DNA of 56,562 bases from an uncultured Pelagibacteraceae bacterium (GCA_902581585.1 CACHPB010000008.1:1-56562); one strand, 5' to 3'; positions 32,207 to 41,038 are shown, numbered from the stretch's first letter. The notes: generated from the letters alone by a model not told the origin. Numbers and translations are program-made.

Positions 32207-32253
32207 CTGAAACATGTGTCTATTTGCTTGAAAATCAGCTATTTGATTTATCT
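32207..32253 (-). repeat. Shared upstream element, copy b
   Basis: Matches 30996-31042 at 39 of 47 positions without gaps. It ends 20 bases before the hydrolase start at 32187. Confidence 0.6.
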
Positions 32254-32280
32254 AAAAAAGTTCTAGTTCTAGTTCTAGTT
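32248..32280 (-). repeat. CTAGTT/CAAGTT intergenic element, copy 3
   Basis: TTATCT is followed by AAAAAAG and three tandem TTCTAG units (32261-32278). Located upstream of the hydrolase gene. Confidence 0.6.
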
Positions 32281-32333
32281 TACTTGTTAAATTTACAAGT
32301 CTTTAAGCAATTTTTTTTCAATCGAATTTTAAT

Positions 32334-32395
32334 TTGCCGCATAACAAGTATGAAGTCGGGTGAGGAAGTGTGGGGCACTTTGTACCACTAGCACC
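32334..32395. other. G+C-rich scrap of unknown origin
   Basis: About 62 bases with roughly half G+C by direct count, against about 30 percent around it. It directly abuts the truncated gene copy. On the minus strand a short open frame reads GTKCPTLPHPTSYLLCG, which I cannot assign. A partial stem GTGG/CCAC can form around 32369-32388. It looks like foreign or remnant DNA. Confidence 0.5.
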
Positions 32396-32457
32396 GTAAA
32401 TAATCGCCAGCTTCCTGAATAATTTTCCAGAGTTTACTTGCGTTTTCTTTGTTCACA
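32396..32457 (-). pseudogene. Truncated copy of the 75-aa gene's 5' end (direct repeat copy 2)
   Basis: 60 of 62 bases match 26766-26827. On the minus strand the frame starts with GTG in place of ATG, reads NKENASKLWKIIQEAGDYL and then breaks into the G+C-rich scrap, meeting a stop within three codons. It is a non-functional duplicate marking the other end of the island. Confidence 0.85.
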
Positions 32458-32474
32458 CCTTCACTTTTCTTATT

Positions 32475-32495
32475 TTACCTCAAAAAGTTCTAGTT
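32475..32495 (-). repeat. CTAGTT/CAAGTT intergenic element, copy 4
   Basis: TTACCTCAAAAAGTTCTAGTT: a shorter copy placed upstream of the truncated gene copy and overlapping the terminator-like hairpin of the 85-residue gene. Confidence 0.5.
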
Positions 32496-32505
32496 TGTAA
32501 ACTAG
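32482..32505 (-). terminator. Terminator-like hairpin after the 85-aa gene
   Basis: On the minus strand CTAGTTT-AC-AAACTAG (32505-32490) forms a 7-bp stem, followed by AAC and five T residues. It starts right after the TAA of the 85-residue gene. The loop is very small, so the real stem is probably 6 bp. Confidence 0.5.
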
Positions 32506-32763
32506 TTACATTATTTTCTCAAGTTTCCAAGCTTCATCTTTAGCATTAAACTTTGCGTTCCAGTCTTTAGATCTTTGATCTTCAAATAAGGCATAAAATT
32601 TTTCTTCATCAGTGACATTTGCAATAAAAATCATTTTACCTTCACGAATGTGTGCCCATTCAAATGATGAAGTACATTTTGCAAGATCATCTTTAAATAT
32701 ACTGTATAATTCATCTGCATCTTTTTTAGTTCCTTCGTATGTTGTTGTTCCAACAAAGTTCAT
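32506..32763 (-). CDS. Hypothetical protein (85 aa)
   Basis: A small soluble protein with alternating strands and helices: NFVGTTTYEGTKKDADELYSIF, then MIFIANVTDEEKFYALFED and a C-terminal KDEAWKLEKIM-like helix. The pattern suggests a dimeric alpha/beta barrel-like fold, but I cannot name the family. It stands alone between the island and the yajQ gene, with a CTAGTT element 75 bases upstream and a terminator-like hairpin right behind it. Confidence 0.65.
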   Translation of the reverse strand: MNFVGTTTYEGTKKDADELYSIFKDDLAKCTSSFEWAHIREGKMIFIANVTDEEKFYALFEDQRSKDWNAKFNAKDEAWKLEKIM

Positions 32764-32837
32764 AGTATTCCCTTTCTTTAATTAATTAAGCTAATATAGA
32801 CTCAACAAATTCCCAATCAATAAAATTTTCAACATAT

Positions 32838-32870
32838 TTATCTCAACTTGTTCTAGTTCTATTTCTAGTT
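32838..32870 (-). repeat. CTAGTT/CAAGTT intergenic element, copy 5
   Basis: TTATCTC is followed by AACTTG, TTCTAGTT, CTAT and TTCTAGTT. Located upstream of the 85-residue gene and downstream of the 40-residue peptide gene. Confidence 0.55.
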
Positions 32871-32876
32871 TGACCT

Positions 32877-32999
32877 TTAAAATCCACCACGCCAATTGTT
32901 TTTAGATTTCAAATCTTTCTCTTCTTGTTTTGAAGTAGGTCTAAATAAATAAAAACCTACGACAACAATAACGAGTATACCTAAAATGATTTCAATCAT
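32877..32999 (-). CDS. Small single-span membrane peptide (40 aa)
   Basis: This frame was read by hand: ATG at 32999, TAA at 32877. The product starts MIEIILGILVIVVVGFYLF, one membrane helix, followed by a basic, polar tail (RPTSKQEEKDLKSKNNWRGGF). It begins six bases after the yajQ stop on the same strand, so co-transcription is likely. Single-helix peptides with charged tails are often missed in annotation. Function unknown. Confidence 0.6.
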   Translation of the reverse strand: MIEIILGILVIVVVGFYLFRPTSKQEEKDLKSKNNWRGGF

Positions 33000-33005
33000 A
33001 TTTGA

Positions 33006-33491
33006 TTAATCTCTAAAGTTTATAAATTCAATTGGAAGTCCTATATCCATAGCTTCTATTGCAGATATTGCTTCTTGAAGATCATCTCTTTTTTTCCCTT
33101 GTACTCTTAATTCTTCTCCTTGAATTTTAATTTGGATTTTAAGTTTTAGTTTTTTTACATCAGCAATAATTTTCTTAGCATTTTCTTGGCTTATTCCCTC
33201 TGTTAATTCACTGATTTGCCTGATAGTTCCACCTGCTGCACCTTCTGAATTTTTAACGTTTATTACCCTTGGGTCTACCTTTCTTCTTATAAGATGAACT
33301 TGTAGCAATTCTGTTACTTGTTTTAATTTTAATTCATCTGGCGCTATTGTAGTTATTATTTTATCTTTTCTCTCAATTGAAATATTAAGTCCCTTAAAAT
33401 CATATCGGTTAGCAATTTCTCTTAAACAATTTGCAAGAGCATTGTCAAATTCTTGATAATTAATTTTACTTATTACATCAAATGAAGGCAT
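33006..33491 (-). CDS. yajQ: YajQ family nucleotide-binding protein (UPF0234)
   Basis: The 161-residue cytoplasmic protein has the family's standard length. It opens PSFDVISKINYQEFDNALAN and contains RYDFKG, IKIQGEELRVQGKKRDDLQ and the C-terminal LPIEFINFRD, all hallmark YajQ segments. Family members bind nucleotides; one Xanthomonas relative binds cyclic di-GMP and acts with a transcription factor. Whether it does so in this organism is open. It is followed by the 40-residue membrane peptide and is divergent from the 2-hydroxyacid dehydrogenase (97-base spacer). Confidence 0.93.
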   Translation of the reverse strand: MPSFDVISKINYQEFDNALANCLREIANRYDFKGLNISIERKDKIITTIAPDELKLKQVTELLQVHLIRRKVDPRVINVKNSEGAAGGTIRQISELTEGISQENAKKIIADVKKLKLKIQIKIQGEELRVQGKKRDDLQEAISAIEAMDIGLPIEFINFRD

Positions 33492-33588
33492 AATTTAAAT
33501 ATTCTATACAATATTACATTTTTTTATTAGAACAACATTCTTTAATCATTGTTATAATTTTCTAAATTTTAGTATATTTTAATTTTAA

Positions 33589-34614
33589 ATGTCTAAAGGT
33601 AAAATTAAAATCCATATAAGAAATAATCACTGGAAAAAAGGTTGTTTACCTTGTGATTTAGAAGGTGAAAAAAATAGTAGCGTTCCAAAAGATTTGTTTG
33701 AAACTAAGCTTAATAAATTTCCTGAGATAAAGAATAAAGTCTCATATTTGGTTGATTGGGATGATGACAATTGGATTTCTTCGATGAAAGATGCAGATAT
33801 TCTACTTGCTTGGGACTTTCCAACAAATGATTTAGGTAAAATTGCACCAAATTTAAAATGGATTCACATTGTTTCAGCTGGTGTTAACCACCTATATCCA
33901 TTTAATTGGATTAAAAAGGATTTAGTTTTAACGAATAGTAGTGGCATACACGCAAAAAAAGCAGGAGAATTTGGTTTGATGAGTATTTTGATGCTTCAAA
34001 ATCATATGACAAAAATAGTTACCAATCAGAAAAAAAAAGAGTTTGTAACTTTATTAAGCAACCCAATTGTGAACAAAACAGTTTTGGCTGTAGGTACTGG
34101 ATCATTAGGAGGGTCAATGATTAAACATATCAGTTCTTTAGGTGCGAATGTAATTGGTATAAATAGAAGAGGTAGAAAAGTTGAAGGGTGCTCAAAAGTT
34201 TTAACATATGATAAAATCGATGAAGTTTTACCTGATGCTGATTTTCTTTATTTAGCTGTTCCAGAAACAGACGAAACAAAAGGATTAATAAATAAGAGAA
34301 GATTAGATGTTTTAAAACCTTCCTGTGGAATAGTTAACATTGGACGTCAGTCTGTAATGGATTATGAGCATCTACAAAAAAAATTGACAAAAAATGAAAT
34401 TTCTGGAGCAATTTTAGATGTTTTTTCAGAAGAGCCTATAAATAGAAATTCTAAATTCTGGGATACTCCAAATTTGGTAATTACACCTCACATATCGTCA
34501 GATAGCAAAGGAAAATATATAGAAATGGTTTTAGAAAAGTTTTTTGATAATTTAAAACTATTTATTGATAAAAAAGAACTATTTAATCAAGTGGACCCTG
34601 ATCTAGGATATTAA
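33589..34614 (+). CDS. D-isomer-specific 2-hydroxyacid dehydrogenase
   Basis: The 341-residue NAD(P)-dependent enzyme has the family layout: substrate region LKWIHIVSAGVNHLYPF, the nucleotide motif AVGTGSLGGSMIKHI followed by INRRGR, then YLAVPETDETKGLINKRRL, NIGRQSVMDYEHL and a catalytic EEPIN...ITPHISSD with Glu and His. It resembles glyoxylate/hydroxypyruvate reductases of the GhrA type, but the substrate cannot be fixed from sequence. The first 55 residues are unusual, with two Cys in KKGCLPCDLEG. It stands alone on the plus strand. Confidence 0.88.
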   Translation: MSKGKIKIHIRNNHWKKGCLPCDLEGEKNSSVPKDLFETKLNKFPEIKNKVSYLVDWDDDNWISSMKDADILLAWDFPTNDLGKIAPNLKWIHIVSAGVNHLYPFNWIKKDLVLTNSSGIHAKKAGEFGLMSILMLQNHMTKIVTNQKKKEFVTLLSNPIVNKTVLAVGTGSLGGSMIKHISSLGANVIGINRRGRKVEGCSKVLTYDKIDEVLPDADFLYLAVPETDETKGLINKRRLDVLKPSCGIVNIGRQSVMDYEHLQKKLTKNEISGAILDVFSEEPINRNSKFWDTPNLVITPHISSDSKGKYIEMVLEKFFDNLKLFIDKKELFNQVDPDLGY

Positions 34615-34645
34615 TTGTTTTGTTAATTATTAATTTTATTGAGAA

Positions 34646-35968
34646 TTACCCTAAAGTATTTGTGACTTCCTTGGTCCCATTTAGATTATTTGAATCTGAT
34701 ATTGATGGTTCTTCAATAGGTTCAGCCGCTGGATTTAATTCTAAACCGATTGGCGTAATTGTTGTTGGCAAAGGTGTAAACTGAGACTCAGGGTTTTCAA
34801 TAACTTCTCTTACCCTCATTCTATAGACACCATACATACCTATCAAAATATGAAATATGATCAAAAAAATAAAATAGCCATTTTCGCCAACAAAATCCAT
34901 AAACAAGGAGCACAAAAATGGACCACTCATAGCTCCCATACCAAAAGCAAATTGTAAACCAGCACCTGCAGAAACAAACTTTTCTTTAGCTACAAAATCA
35001 TTTGTATGTGCAAATATTAACGCGAACATTGGAAGACTAAAGAATGCATATAAACCTGTAAATACATAAAACCAAAATTTTGAACTTGCTAATCCATCGG
35101 GCAAATGCATTGTCCCTACAGAAAAAATTGCACATAGCGCAAAAAAAGCTGCAGCAAACGTGGAATAAACAGTTACTGTCCTTCTGTCATAAATATCAGA
35201 TAGTTTTCCAATTGGCCATTGTGAGATAGCACCAGAAATTGCAACTAGAAAAGTTACAAAAGATATTTCAAATATGCTAAAATTCATTGCTGCAGCATAC
35301 ACTGCAATTAATGCAAACATTGCTGAATGACAAACACCACACAAAACAGCACTTACCATACCAAATGGGGAAGCTTCATAAAGTTCTCTAATTTTCATTC
35401 CAATAATTTTTTTAAATTTTGGAGCTTTCTTTTTTGTAAGTAGAATAGGAACAAGCGATAAAGACATAAATAGTGAAACTAAGATAAAAGGTTGAAAGTT
35501 TTCAGGTCTACTAAAATTTAAAAAAAACATTCCTATTGCCATAGAACTAAAGAGTACAATCATATAAATTGATAAAACACTTCCTCTATTTTTATTACTT
35601 GCCCTATCGTTTAACCAACTTTCTGCAATGGTATAAAGACAAACCATAGAAAATCCTGAAAAAACTCTTAGTACAAACCAAGTAAAAGGATTTATTACAA
35701 TTGAGTGAACTAATACGACTATTGATGCAATTGAAGCAAAAGCAGCAAACACCCTTATGTGACCTACCCTTGAAACAAGGATAGGTACTGATCGTGCACC
35801 GATAAAGTACCCAACAAAATATCCTGTTAACATAAACCCTGTAGCTGTTATACTAAAACTCTCATGTACGGCTCTTACTCCAAGCAATGACACTTGGAAA
35901 CCGTGAGCTAACATAATTAGTCCCATACCAGTAAAAAGGGCCCATGAATTTTTTAATATCTTCTCCAT
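34646..35968 (-). CDS. Major facilitator superfamily transporter (YcaD-like)
   Basis: The 440-residue protein has twelve predicted helices. Signature segments: GYFVGYFIGARSVPILVSRVGHIRVFAAFA near the N-terminus (the 'G-x-R' loop), SGFSMVCLYTIAESWLNDRASNKNRG, and SQWPIGKLSDIYDRRTV in the central loop (the MFS DRxxGR-like motif). This pattern is that of the YcaD/YfkF-type drug or metabolite permeases. A long, Pro/Glu-rich cytoplasmic tail (about residues 400-440) is notable. The substrate is unknown. Confidence 0.9.
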   Translation of the reverse strand: MEKILKNSWALFTGMGLIMLAHGFQVSLLGVRAVHESFSITATGFMLTGYFVGYFIGARSVPILVSRVGHIRVFAAFASIASIVVLVHSIVINPFTWFVLRVFSGFSMVCLYTIAESWLNDRASNKNRGSVLSIYMIVLFSSMAIGMFFLNFSRPENFQPFILVSLFMSLSLVPILLTKKKAPKFKKIIGMKIRELYEASPFGMVSAVLCGVCHSAMFALIAVYAAAMNFSIFEISFVTFLVAISGAISQWPIGKLSDIYDRRTVTVYSTFAAAFFALCAIFSVGTMHLPDGLASSKFWFYVFTGLYAFFSLPMFALIFAHTNDFVAKEKFVSAGAGLQFAFGMGAMSGPFLCSLFMDFVGENGYFIFLIIFHILIGMYGVYRMRVREVIENPESQFTPLPTTITPIGLELNPAAEPIEEPSISDSNNLNGTKEVTNTLG

Positions 35969-36009
35969 AATTTCGCTATCTATGGATGATTTAATATTAA
36001 ATCAAGAAA

Positions 36010-36903
36010 TTAATTATTAATTTTTTGAGGTTCTCTAAGTTTTAAAAAAGAGTGGATGGCTATAGTTGTTATAATTATAATTCCCCCAATTATTGTCTCT
36101 AAAGTTGGTTGCTCTTTTATAACTAACCAAACCCAAATTGGGCCAATTATAGTTTCAAGTAAGAAAAACAAATTTACTTCCTCAGCAGGAATAAACCTAG
36201 GTGCAATTGTTACCAAAACAAATGGAAGAGCCACACAAACTATACACATCAAAGGTATATAAATCTGATCAGATCCGATTAAATTGAAATTTTCTACAAA
36301 AAAGAAGGCAAAAACAGCAACTCCTAATTTTCCCATGACAGCAGATGGCAAAAGATCTCTGTCTCTAGCATATCTTATCAATACAGCGTTGACTGCTAAT
36401 CCTGCAGCAGTAACAAACCCCATAATATTTCCAAAGAGATTTCCTATTTTAATTGAGTCATAGAATATGAATAAAACAGCAAAAAATGTTATAAAAATAG
36501 CTATCCAGGTTCCTTTACTAGGTATCTCTTTTAAAAAAATAGCACCTAAAATTGCAGATATCATTGGCGCTAACGCAATCATGATCAGGGTATTAGCTAC
36601 ATTTGTATTTTGAATAGATATTATGAAGGTAATATTACATATTGAAAAGCTGATAGCGTAAAATATGCCAACAGTACCGACCTTAAAAAATGCGTTTATG
36701 AAATTTTGTCTATAAAATAATAACAATCCAATAAAAACTACAAAAAAAGGTATTATACCTCTATAAAAAAGCATTCCCCAAGTTTCAATGTTAGAAAGTC
36801 TAATTAAAAGTGAGTCAGGTGTTATGAACATTACAGCCACAAAAGCTAGCAATGATCCTTTTTTTTGATCAGATAATTTATTCAAGCTTTTAAACCTTTC
36901 CAA
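36010..36903 (-). CDS. EamA-family (DMT superfamily) permease
   Basis: The 297-residue protein has ten hydrophobic segments in two EamA repeats; MFITPDSLLIRLSNIETWGMLFYRG is the family's usual first loop, and LIMIALAPMISAILGAIFLKE ends the first repeat. It overlaps gshB by 22 bases, so it is probably expressed with the glutathione genes. A role in thiol, cysteine or gamma-glutamyl compound traffic is possible but only suggested by position. A start inside the overlap cannot be excluded. Confidence 0.88.
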   Translation of the reverse strand: MERFKSLNKLSDQKKGSLLAFVAVMFITPDSLLIRLSNIETWGMLFYRGIIPFFVVFIGLLLFYRQNFINAFFKVGTVGIFYAISFSICNITFIISIQNTNVANTLIMIALAPMISAILGAIFLKEIPSKGTWIAIFITFFAVLFIFYDSIKIGNLFGNIMGFVTAAGLAVNAVLIRYARDRDLLPSAVMGKLGVAVFAFFFVENFNLIGSDQIYIPLMCIVCVALPFVLVTIAPRFIPAEEVNLFFLLETIIGPIWVWLVIKEQPTLETIIGGIIIITTIAIHSFLKLREPQKINN

Positions 36904-37808
36904 AATATCTTAGCAAGATTTATTTTAGATAGGTCGTAGTATGTTTTTAATCCAGTAGGGGAGGTAACATTAATATCTCCATTTAACTGTTGATCTATAA
37001 AGTCTATCCCAGCAAAATAAATATTATCCTTCTTTAATTTTTTACCAATAATTTTTGAAATCCTAATTTCTTTTTTGGTAAGGCTAGTAAGTTTTGGTAC
37101 AGCACCTTTACTCATATTACTTAAATATGAACCTTTCTTAGGAACTCGCGAGATTGCACCACATACTTTTCCATTAATTATAAAAACTCTTTTATCGCCT
37201 TTAGATATATTTTTTAAAAATTTTTGAAACATTGAGTGTCCGTTTTTTTTTAAAAAATTTGTAATTAAATTTACATTAAACTTATTCTTAATCAAATGTA
37301 TTTGATTACCTCCATATCCATTAATAGGTTTCATAATTATACTTTTATTTTGTTTATAAAACTTCTTAACTTCTTCAATATTATTTGAAAATATTGTATC
37401 TGGCATATATTTTGTAAATTTTTTTGAATATAATTTTTCAGATACGTTTCTAATAGCCACTGGGTTATTTATAACCTTTGTTTTTTTTAAATTATCCAAA
37501 ATGAGAGTAGTAATTAAATATTCTGAGTTGAAAGGTGGATCCTGTCTAATTAATATAAATTTAAGATTTTCAACGTCAATTTTTTGTTTTTTATAAATTT
37601 TATAAAATTTTTTTTTTTCATAATTTAATTTTACAAATACTCCATTTGCATATGTTTTATTTTTGATGATAGATAAGTTTGAGGGAGTATAATAAAATAT
37701 TTTATATCCTAGTTTCTGAGCTTCATAAGCTAAAAATATTGATGTATCATAAGATATATTAATTTTATCTAATTTATCGCCTTGTATACCTATTATTTTA
37801 TTTGTCAT
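36882..37808 (-). CDS. gshB: Glutathione synthetase
   Basis: The 308-residue ATP-grasp enzyme joins gamma-glutamylcysteine and glycine. Motifs in order are IGIQGDKLDKINISYDTS, ILIRQDPPFNSEYLI, VINNPVAIRNVSEKLY, IIMKPINGYGGNQIHLI, QKFLKNISKGDKRVFIING, the ATP-site SRVPKKGSYLSN and the C-terminal FAGIDFIDQQLNGDINVTSPTGL. All match prokaryotic GshB. It overlaps gshA by 11 bases and the DMT gene by 22, forming a gshA-gshB-DMT unit. Glutathione serves glyoxalase I (423-842). Confidence 0.93.
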   Translation of the reverse strand: MTNKIIGIQGDKLDKINISYDTSIFLAYEAQKLGYKIFYYTPSNLSIIKNKTYANGVFVKLNYEKKKFYKIYKKQKIDVENLKFILIRQDPPFNSEYLITTLILDNLKKTKVINNPVAIRNVSEKLYSKKFTKYMPDTIFSNNIEEVKKFYKQNKSIIMKPINGYGGNQIHLIKNKFNVNLITNFLKKNGHSMFQKFLKNISKGDKRVFIINGKVCGAISRVPKKGSYLSNMSKGAVPKLTSLTKKEIRISKIIGKKLKKDNIYFAGIDFIDQQLNGDINVTSPTGLKTYYDLSKINLAKIFWKGLKA

Positions 37809-39087
37809 ATAAATCTTCTAAATTTTGAAATTTAGAGAATTTATTTATAACATGACTGGCAACTGTTTCTTTATTATTGATAATATTATTTAGATGTTCC
37901 AGGTATTTAGTTTCGTTTGTACCGCTTTTTCCAATAAAATCTCTCTTTTCTAAGCCTTTTTCAGCAATTTTTAACAAGTTAGAGATCCAATAAATCATAT
38001 CTTTACCCATTAAATTTGTATCAAGTCCTTTCATTGGTGCATCTTTATACGCATTCAATAAATCTTTCTTTTCCCATTTTGAAATAAACTCTAATGCTTC
38101 GTCTAAATTACCGTATAAAAGACCAGTAAAAAAAGCAGGGCCAGCACAGATACAGTCCCAACCACAAGTATCCATAGATCTTAATTCGATATATTGTTTT
38201 AATCTATTCTCTGTAAATATAGTACTTAAATGCAATCCAAGATCGTCAATACTTGGTAAAGATTTATTTATTTCTTGAATATTACCACTCATATAATCAG
38301 AAAATTTATAATTTTTACCAGATAAATATTTATCATTTTTTTTTATAAAAAGTATTGGATAATCCATTACAAATTCAGCATATTTTTCAAAATCAACATT
38401 TTCTAAAAAAATTTCTGGAAGGCCACCCCTTGATGTTTCTTGCCATACTTTTGATCGGTACGATAAGTATTTACTATCTTTTTTCTCAACTATTGATGAG
38501 TTTGCAAAAAGTGCAATACTTAATGGAACTAAACTATTTGCTAATTTAAACTTTTTTGTGAAGTCATTTTCAGACGTGTAGTCTAGATTTAGCTGTGTCC
38601 CAGATGTTCTATACATCATATCTAAACTGAGAGGTCCGCCTTTAGGCATATCCTTTGTCATTACTTCATATCTTTTTTTAGGATTATTTGGAATTTCAGA
38701 TAATTTAGATATTGGATCAAATCCAGCGCTTACTATTTTTAAATCTAATTTTTCAACAACTTGTTTAAGTTCAAACAAATAATTATTAGCTTCAGAGCAA
38801 ACTTCATGAATATTATTTAATTGAGCGCCTGCAAGCTCAATTTGATTACCTGGTTCTAAAGTTATACTCTTATTATCTTTATTTAACGCTATAACATTCT
38901 CACCTTCATAGGATGGTTTCCAACCAAATTCATATAAAATTTTGAAAATATCTTTAATAGTAGAATAATTAATTCTTTTATTATCCTTCTTATAGAAAAG
39001 GAATTTTTCGTGCTCAACGCCTATTTTGGAATTTATAGGCTCCTTTATTCCAGATTTAAAATGATCTATTATAATATCTTTATTCAT
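37798..39087 (-). CDS. gshA: Glutamate-cysteine ligase, proteobacterial/plant type
   Basis: The 429-residue enzyme makes gamma-glutamylcysteine, the first step of glutathione synthesis. It belongs to the alphaproteobacterial/plant type: KIGVEHEKFLF, ALNKDNKSITLEPGNQIELAGA, the MPKGGPLSLDMMYRTSGTQLNLDY stretch, ALFANSSIVEKK, RSKVWQETSRGG and the C-terminal YIELRSMDTCGWD. Length is near the usual 450. It starts nine bases after the DUF255 gene ends and overlaps gshB by 11 bases. Confidence 0.94.
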   Translation of the reverse strand: MNKDIIIDHFKSGIKEPINSKIGVEHEKFLFYKKDNKRINYSTIKDIFKILYEFGWKPSYEGENVIALNKDNKSITLEPGNQIELAGAQLNNIHEVCSEANNYLFELKQVVEKLDLKIVSAGFDPISKLSEIPNNPKKRYEVMTKDMPKGGPLSLDMMYRTSGTQLNLDYTSENDFTKKFKLANSLVPLSIALFANSSIVEKKDSKYLSYRSKVWQETSRGGLPEIFLENVDFEKYAEFVMDYPILFIKKNDKYLSGKNYKFSDYMSGNIQEINKSLPSIDDLGLHLSTIFTENRLKQYIELRSMDTCGWDCICAGPAFFTGLLYGNLDEALEFISKWEKKDLLNAYKDAPMKGLDTNLMGKDMIYWISNLLKIAEKGLEKRDFIGKSGTNETKYLEHLNNIINNKETVASHVINKFSKFQNLEDLYDK

Positions 39088-39096
39088 ATTGATGAT

Positions 39097-41037
39097 TTAA
39101 TAACTCTTACTTAGATATTCAACAGCTTCGTTTATGTTAGTTAATTTGTTAGAACAAGTTTGGTTTTTACATATAATAACACCAGGTTTTGTATCATTAT
39201 TTAATTGGTAAACAAATGTTGCAACTCCTAGATATTCTTTTTGTAAATAAAGCTGTATTTCCTTAATAGACTGGGATGTTCCACTGAAAGTGAATGATAA
39301 GCTATTATCGCAAATATCAAGGGTTTTAATAAAGCTAAACATTTGTGAATAATAAGAGTTTAAAACCTGATGAAATGATTTTTTAAGAACCTCATTTCTT
39401 TCAGACCATATTTTATCATTTGTAATTGAATATAATTTATTTGAAATTAGTAGATAAACACTATTACCATTTGGTATATTGCTATCGTTTAAATCTAGTG
39501 GACTTGCAAACAAATCATTATCTTTAATAGTATTTTTCTGGAATAGCTGTGTTTCTTTATTAAAGAATAATTCCCAGGTATCATTCATTATTTTTATTGA
39601 TTTTTCTAAAGCTTTTTTGTCAGCATTAACTTCATATAGCGTTATCATGAGTAAAGCATAATATACATAGTCCTCAAGAAAAGTTTCTATTTCTTTATTT
39701 TCATAACAATGAATAATTTTTTGATGTAATTTTGTATTTAATATTTCAATTGTTTCTATCGTGTTATTTTTTAAATCTTCATCATCTAAATATACTGAAG
39801 TTTTGAGAAGAACTTGGAGCATATATGCATTTAAATCAGTTTGAGATTTATCATCAAAAAATGGTTTTACTCTTTTTCTTCTAATATTAAGTAATTTATT
39901 TTTTATTTGGTCTAGGTTATTTTTATCTTTGTCAGGTGTTAAATTTTTTTCCACCAAAATGTTATTACCCTCAAAATTACCGCTCTCCGAAATTTCGTAC
40001 TTATTTTCTAGTAATGTAATATCTTCTTTTAAAAGATTTTTTAATTCTTCATATGACCATACATAATATTTTCCTTCAACACCCTCGCTGTCAGCATCAT
40101 ATGCTGAACCATATAATTTTTCATTGTTTTTAAAATCATTATTAAAATAATGAATGGTTTGTAAAAGCTTATCTTTAAAATAATTATTTTTTGTATTTTG
40201 ATAAAACTTAGTCAAAAGATCTATAAACTGAATATTATCATAGAGCATTTTCTCGAAATGAGGAATTATCCATTTTTCATCTACAGCATACCTTGAGATT
40301 CCACCATCAAGATGATCATAAATTCCTTTTGAGCAAAGGTTGGTGAGCAAAGTTTCAACAGGTTTAAAATAGTTAATATTTTTAGTCTTTAAATAAAAAT
40401 AAAACATTGCATCAAATAAATAAAATTGTGGAAACTTTGGAGCTCCTTTAAAGCTGCCGTTACTTTCATCTAAATAATTGATAATTTTTTCAACAAATGG
40501 CTCCAGGGGTTGGTTTAAAACTGCAGATCTTTGATTAATTTTTGAAAAAATATCTTTTACTTGAGGGGCTTGGGCTAAGATTTTTTCTCTATTCTCTTTG
40601 TAAACATTCTGAACATTATTTAAGACTTTTTTAAAGTTCGGTCTTCCTTGAACTTCTTTTGGTGGGAAATATGTTCCACCTGTAAAAGGCACACCATTTT
40701 CATCTAAAAACATTGATAATGGCCATCCTCCCTGAGCACCAGTTAATATTGATAAACTTTTTTGAAAAACATAATCTAAATCTGGCCTTTCTTCTCTATC
40801 AACTTTAATATTTATAAAATTTTCATTCATAATTTTGGCAGTTTCTTCATTTTCAAAGCTTTCATGTGCCATAACATGGCACCAATGGCAGCTGGCGTAT
40901 CCAACGCTTAAAAATATTGGCTTTTTTTCTTTTTTTGCTTTTTCTAGAGTTTCTTTATTCCATGGAAACCAATCAACAGGATTATCTTTATGTTGTTGAA
41001 GGTAAGGGCTTTTCTCGTTTTTTAAAATATTAGACAA
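39097..41037 (-). CDS. Thioredoxin-domain protein, DUF255/YyaL (SSP411) family
   Basis: Family members start 'MSNRLxxExSPYLLQHxDNPVDW'; here [26 protein letters not shown] follows a TTG codon at 41037. I choose that start over the ATG at 41091, which lies 53 bases inside the HD gene and adds 18 non-family residues. The N-terminal thioredoxin-like domain has [12 protein letters not shown]; the rest is an alpha/alpha-toroid ([33 protein letters not shown]). Length is about 646 residues, slightly short of the usual 670-690. The family's reaction is unknown. Confidence 0.88.
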   Translation of the reverse strand: MSNILKNEKSPYLQQHKDNPVDWFPWNKETLEKAKKEKKPIFLSVGYASCHWCHVMAHESFENEETAKIMNENFINIKVDREERPDLDYVFQKSLSILTGAQGGWPLSMFLDENGVPFTGGTYFPPKEVQGRPNFKKVLNNVQNVYKENREKILAQAPQVKDIFSKINQRSAVLNQPLEPFVEKIINYLDESNGSFKGAPKFPQFYLFDAMFYFYLKTKNINYFKPVETLLTNLCSKGIYDHLDGGISRYAVDEKWIIPHFEKMLYDNIQFIDLLTKFYQNTKNNYFKDKLLQTIHYFNNDFKNNEKLYGSAYDADSEGVEGKYYVWSYEELKNLLKEDITLLENKYEISESGNFEGNNILVEKNLTPDKDKNNLDQIKNKLLNIRRKRVKPFFDDKSQTDLNAYMLQVLLKTSVYLDDEDLKNNTIETIEILNTKLHQKIIHCYENKEIETFLEDYVYYALLMITLYEVNADKKALEKSIKIMNDTWELFFNKETQLFQKNTIKDNDLFASPLDLNDSNIPNGNSVYLLISNKLYSITNDKIWSERNEVLKKSFHQVLNSYYSQMFSFIKTLDICDNSLSFTFSGTSQSIKEIQLYLQKEYLGVATFVYQLNNDTKPGVIICKNQTCSNKLTNINEAVEYLSKSY

Positions 41038-41038
41038 T

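Larger units (their letters stand above)
32188..32505. other. 318-base spacer without an intact gene
   Basis: The longest gene-free stretch in the window. It holds the second copy of the shared 47-base element (32207-32253), a TTCTAG triplet repeat (32261-32278), a G+C-rich scrap (32334-32395), the truncated copy of the 75-residue gene (32396-32457), another CTAGTT element and a terminator-like hairpin (32482-32505). No frame of significance crosses it. Confidence 0.8.

Noticed and set aside
32334..32395. G+C-rich scrap considered as a tRNA or other small RNA gene
   Set aside because: No acceptor stem, anticodon arm or CCA end could be folded; only a partial short stem was found.
36056..36262. 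68-codon plus-strand frame opposite the EamA gene
   Set aside because: Lies entirely opposite a clear membrane protein gene; hydrophobic by mirror composition only.
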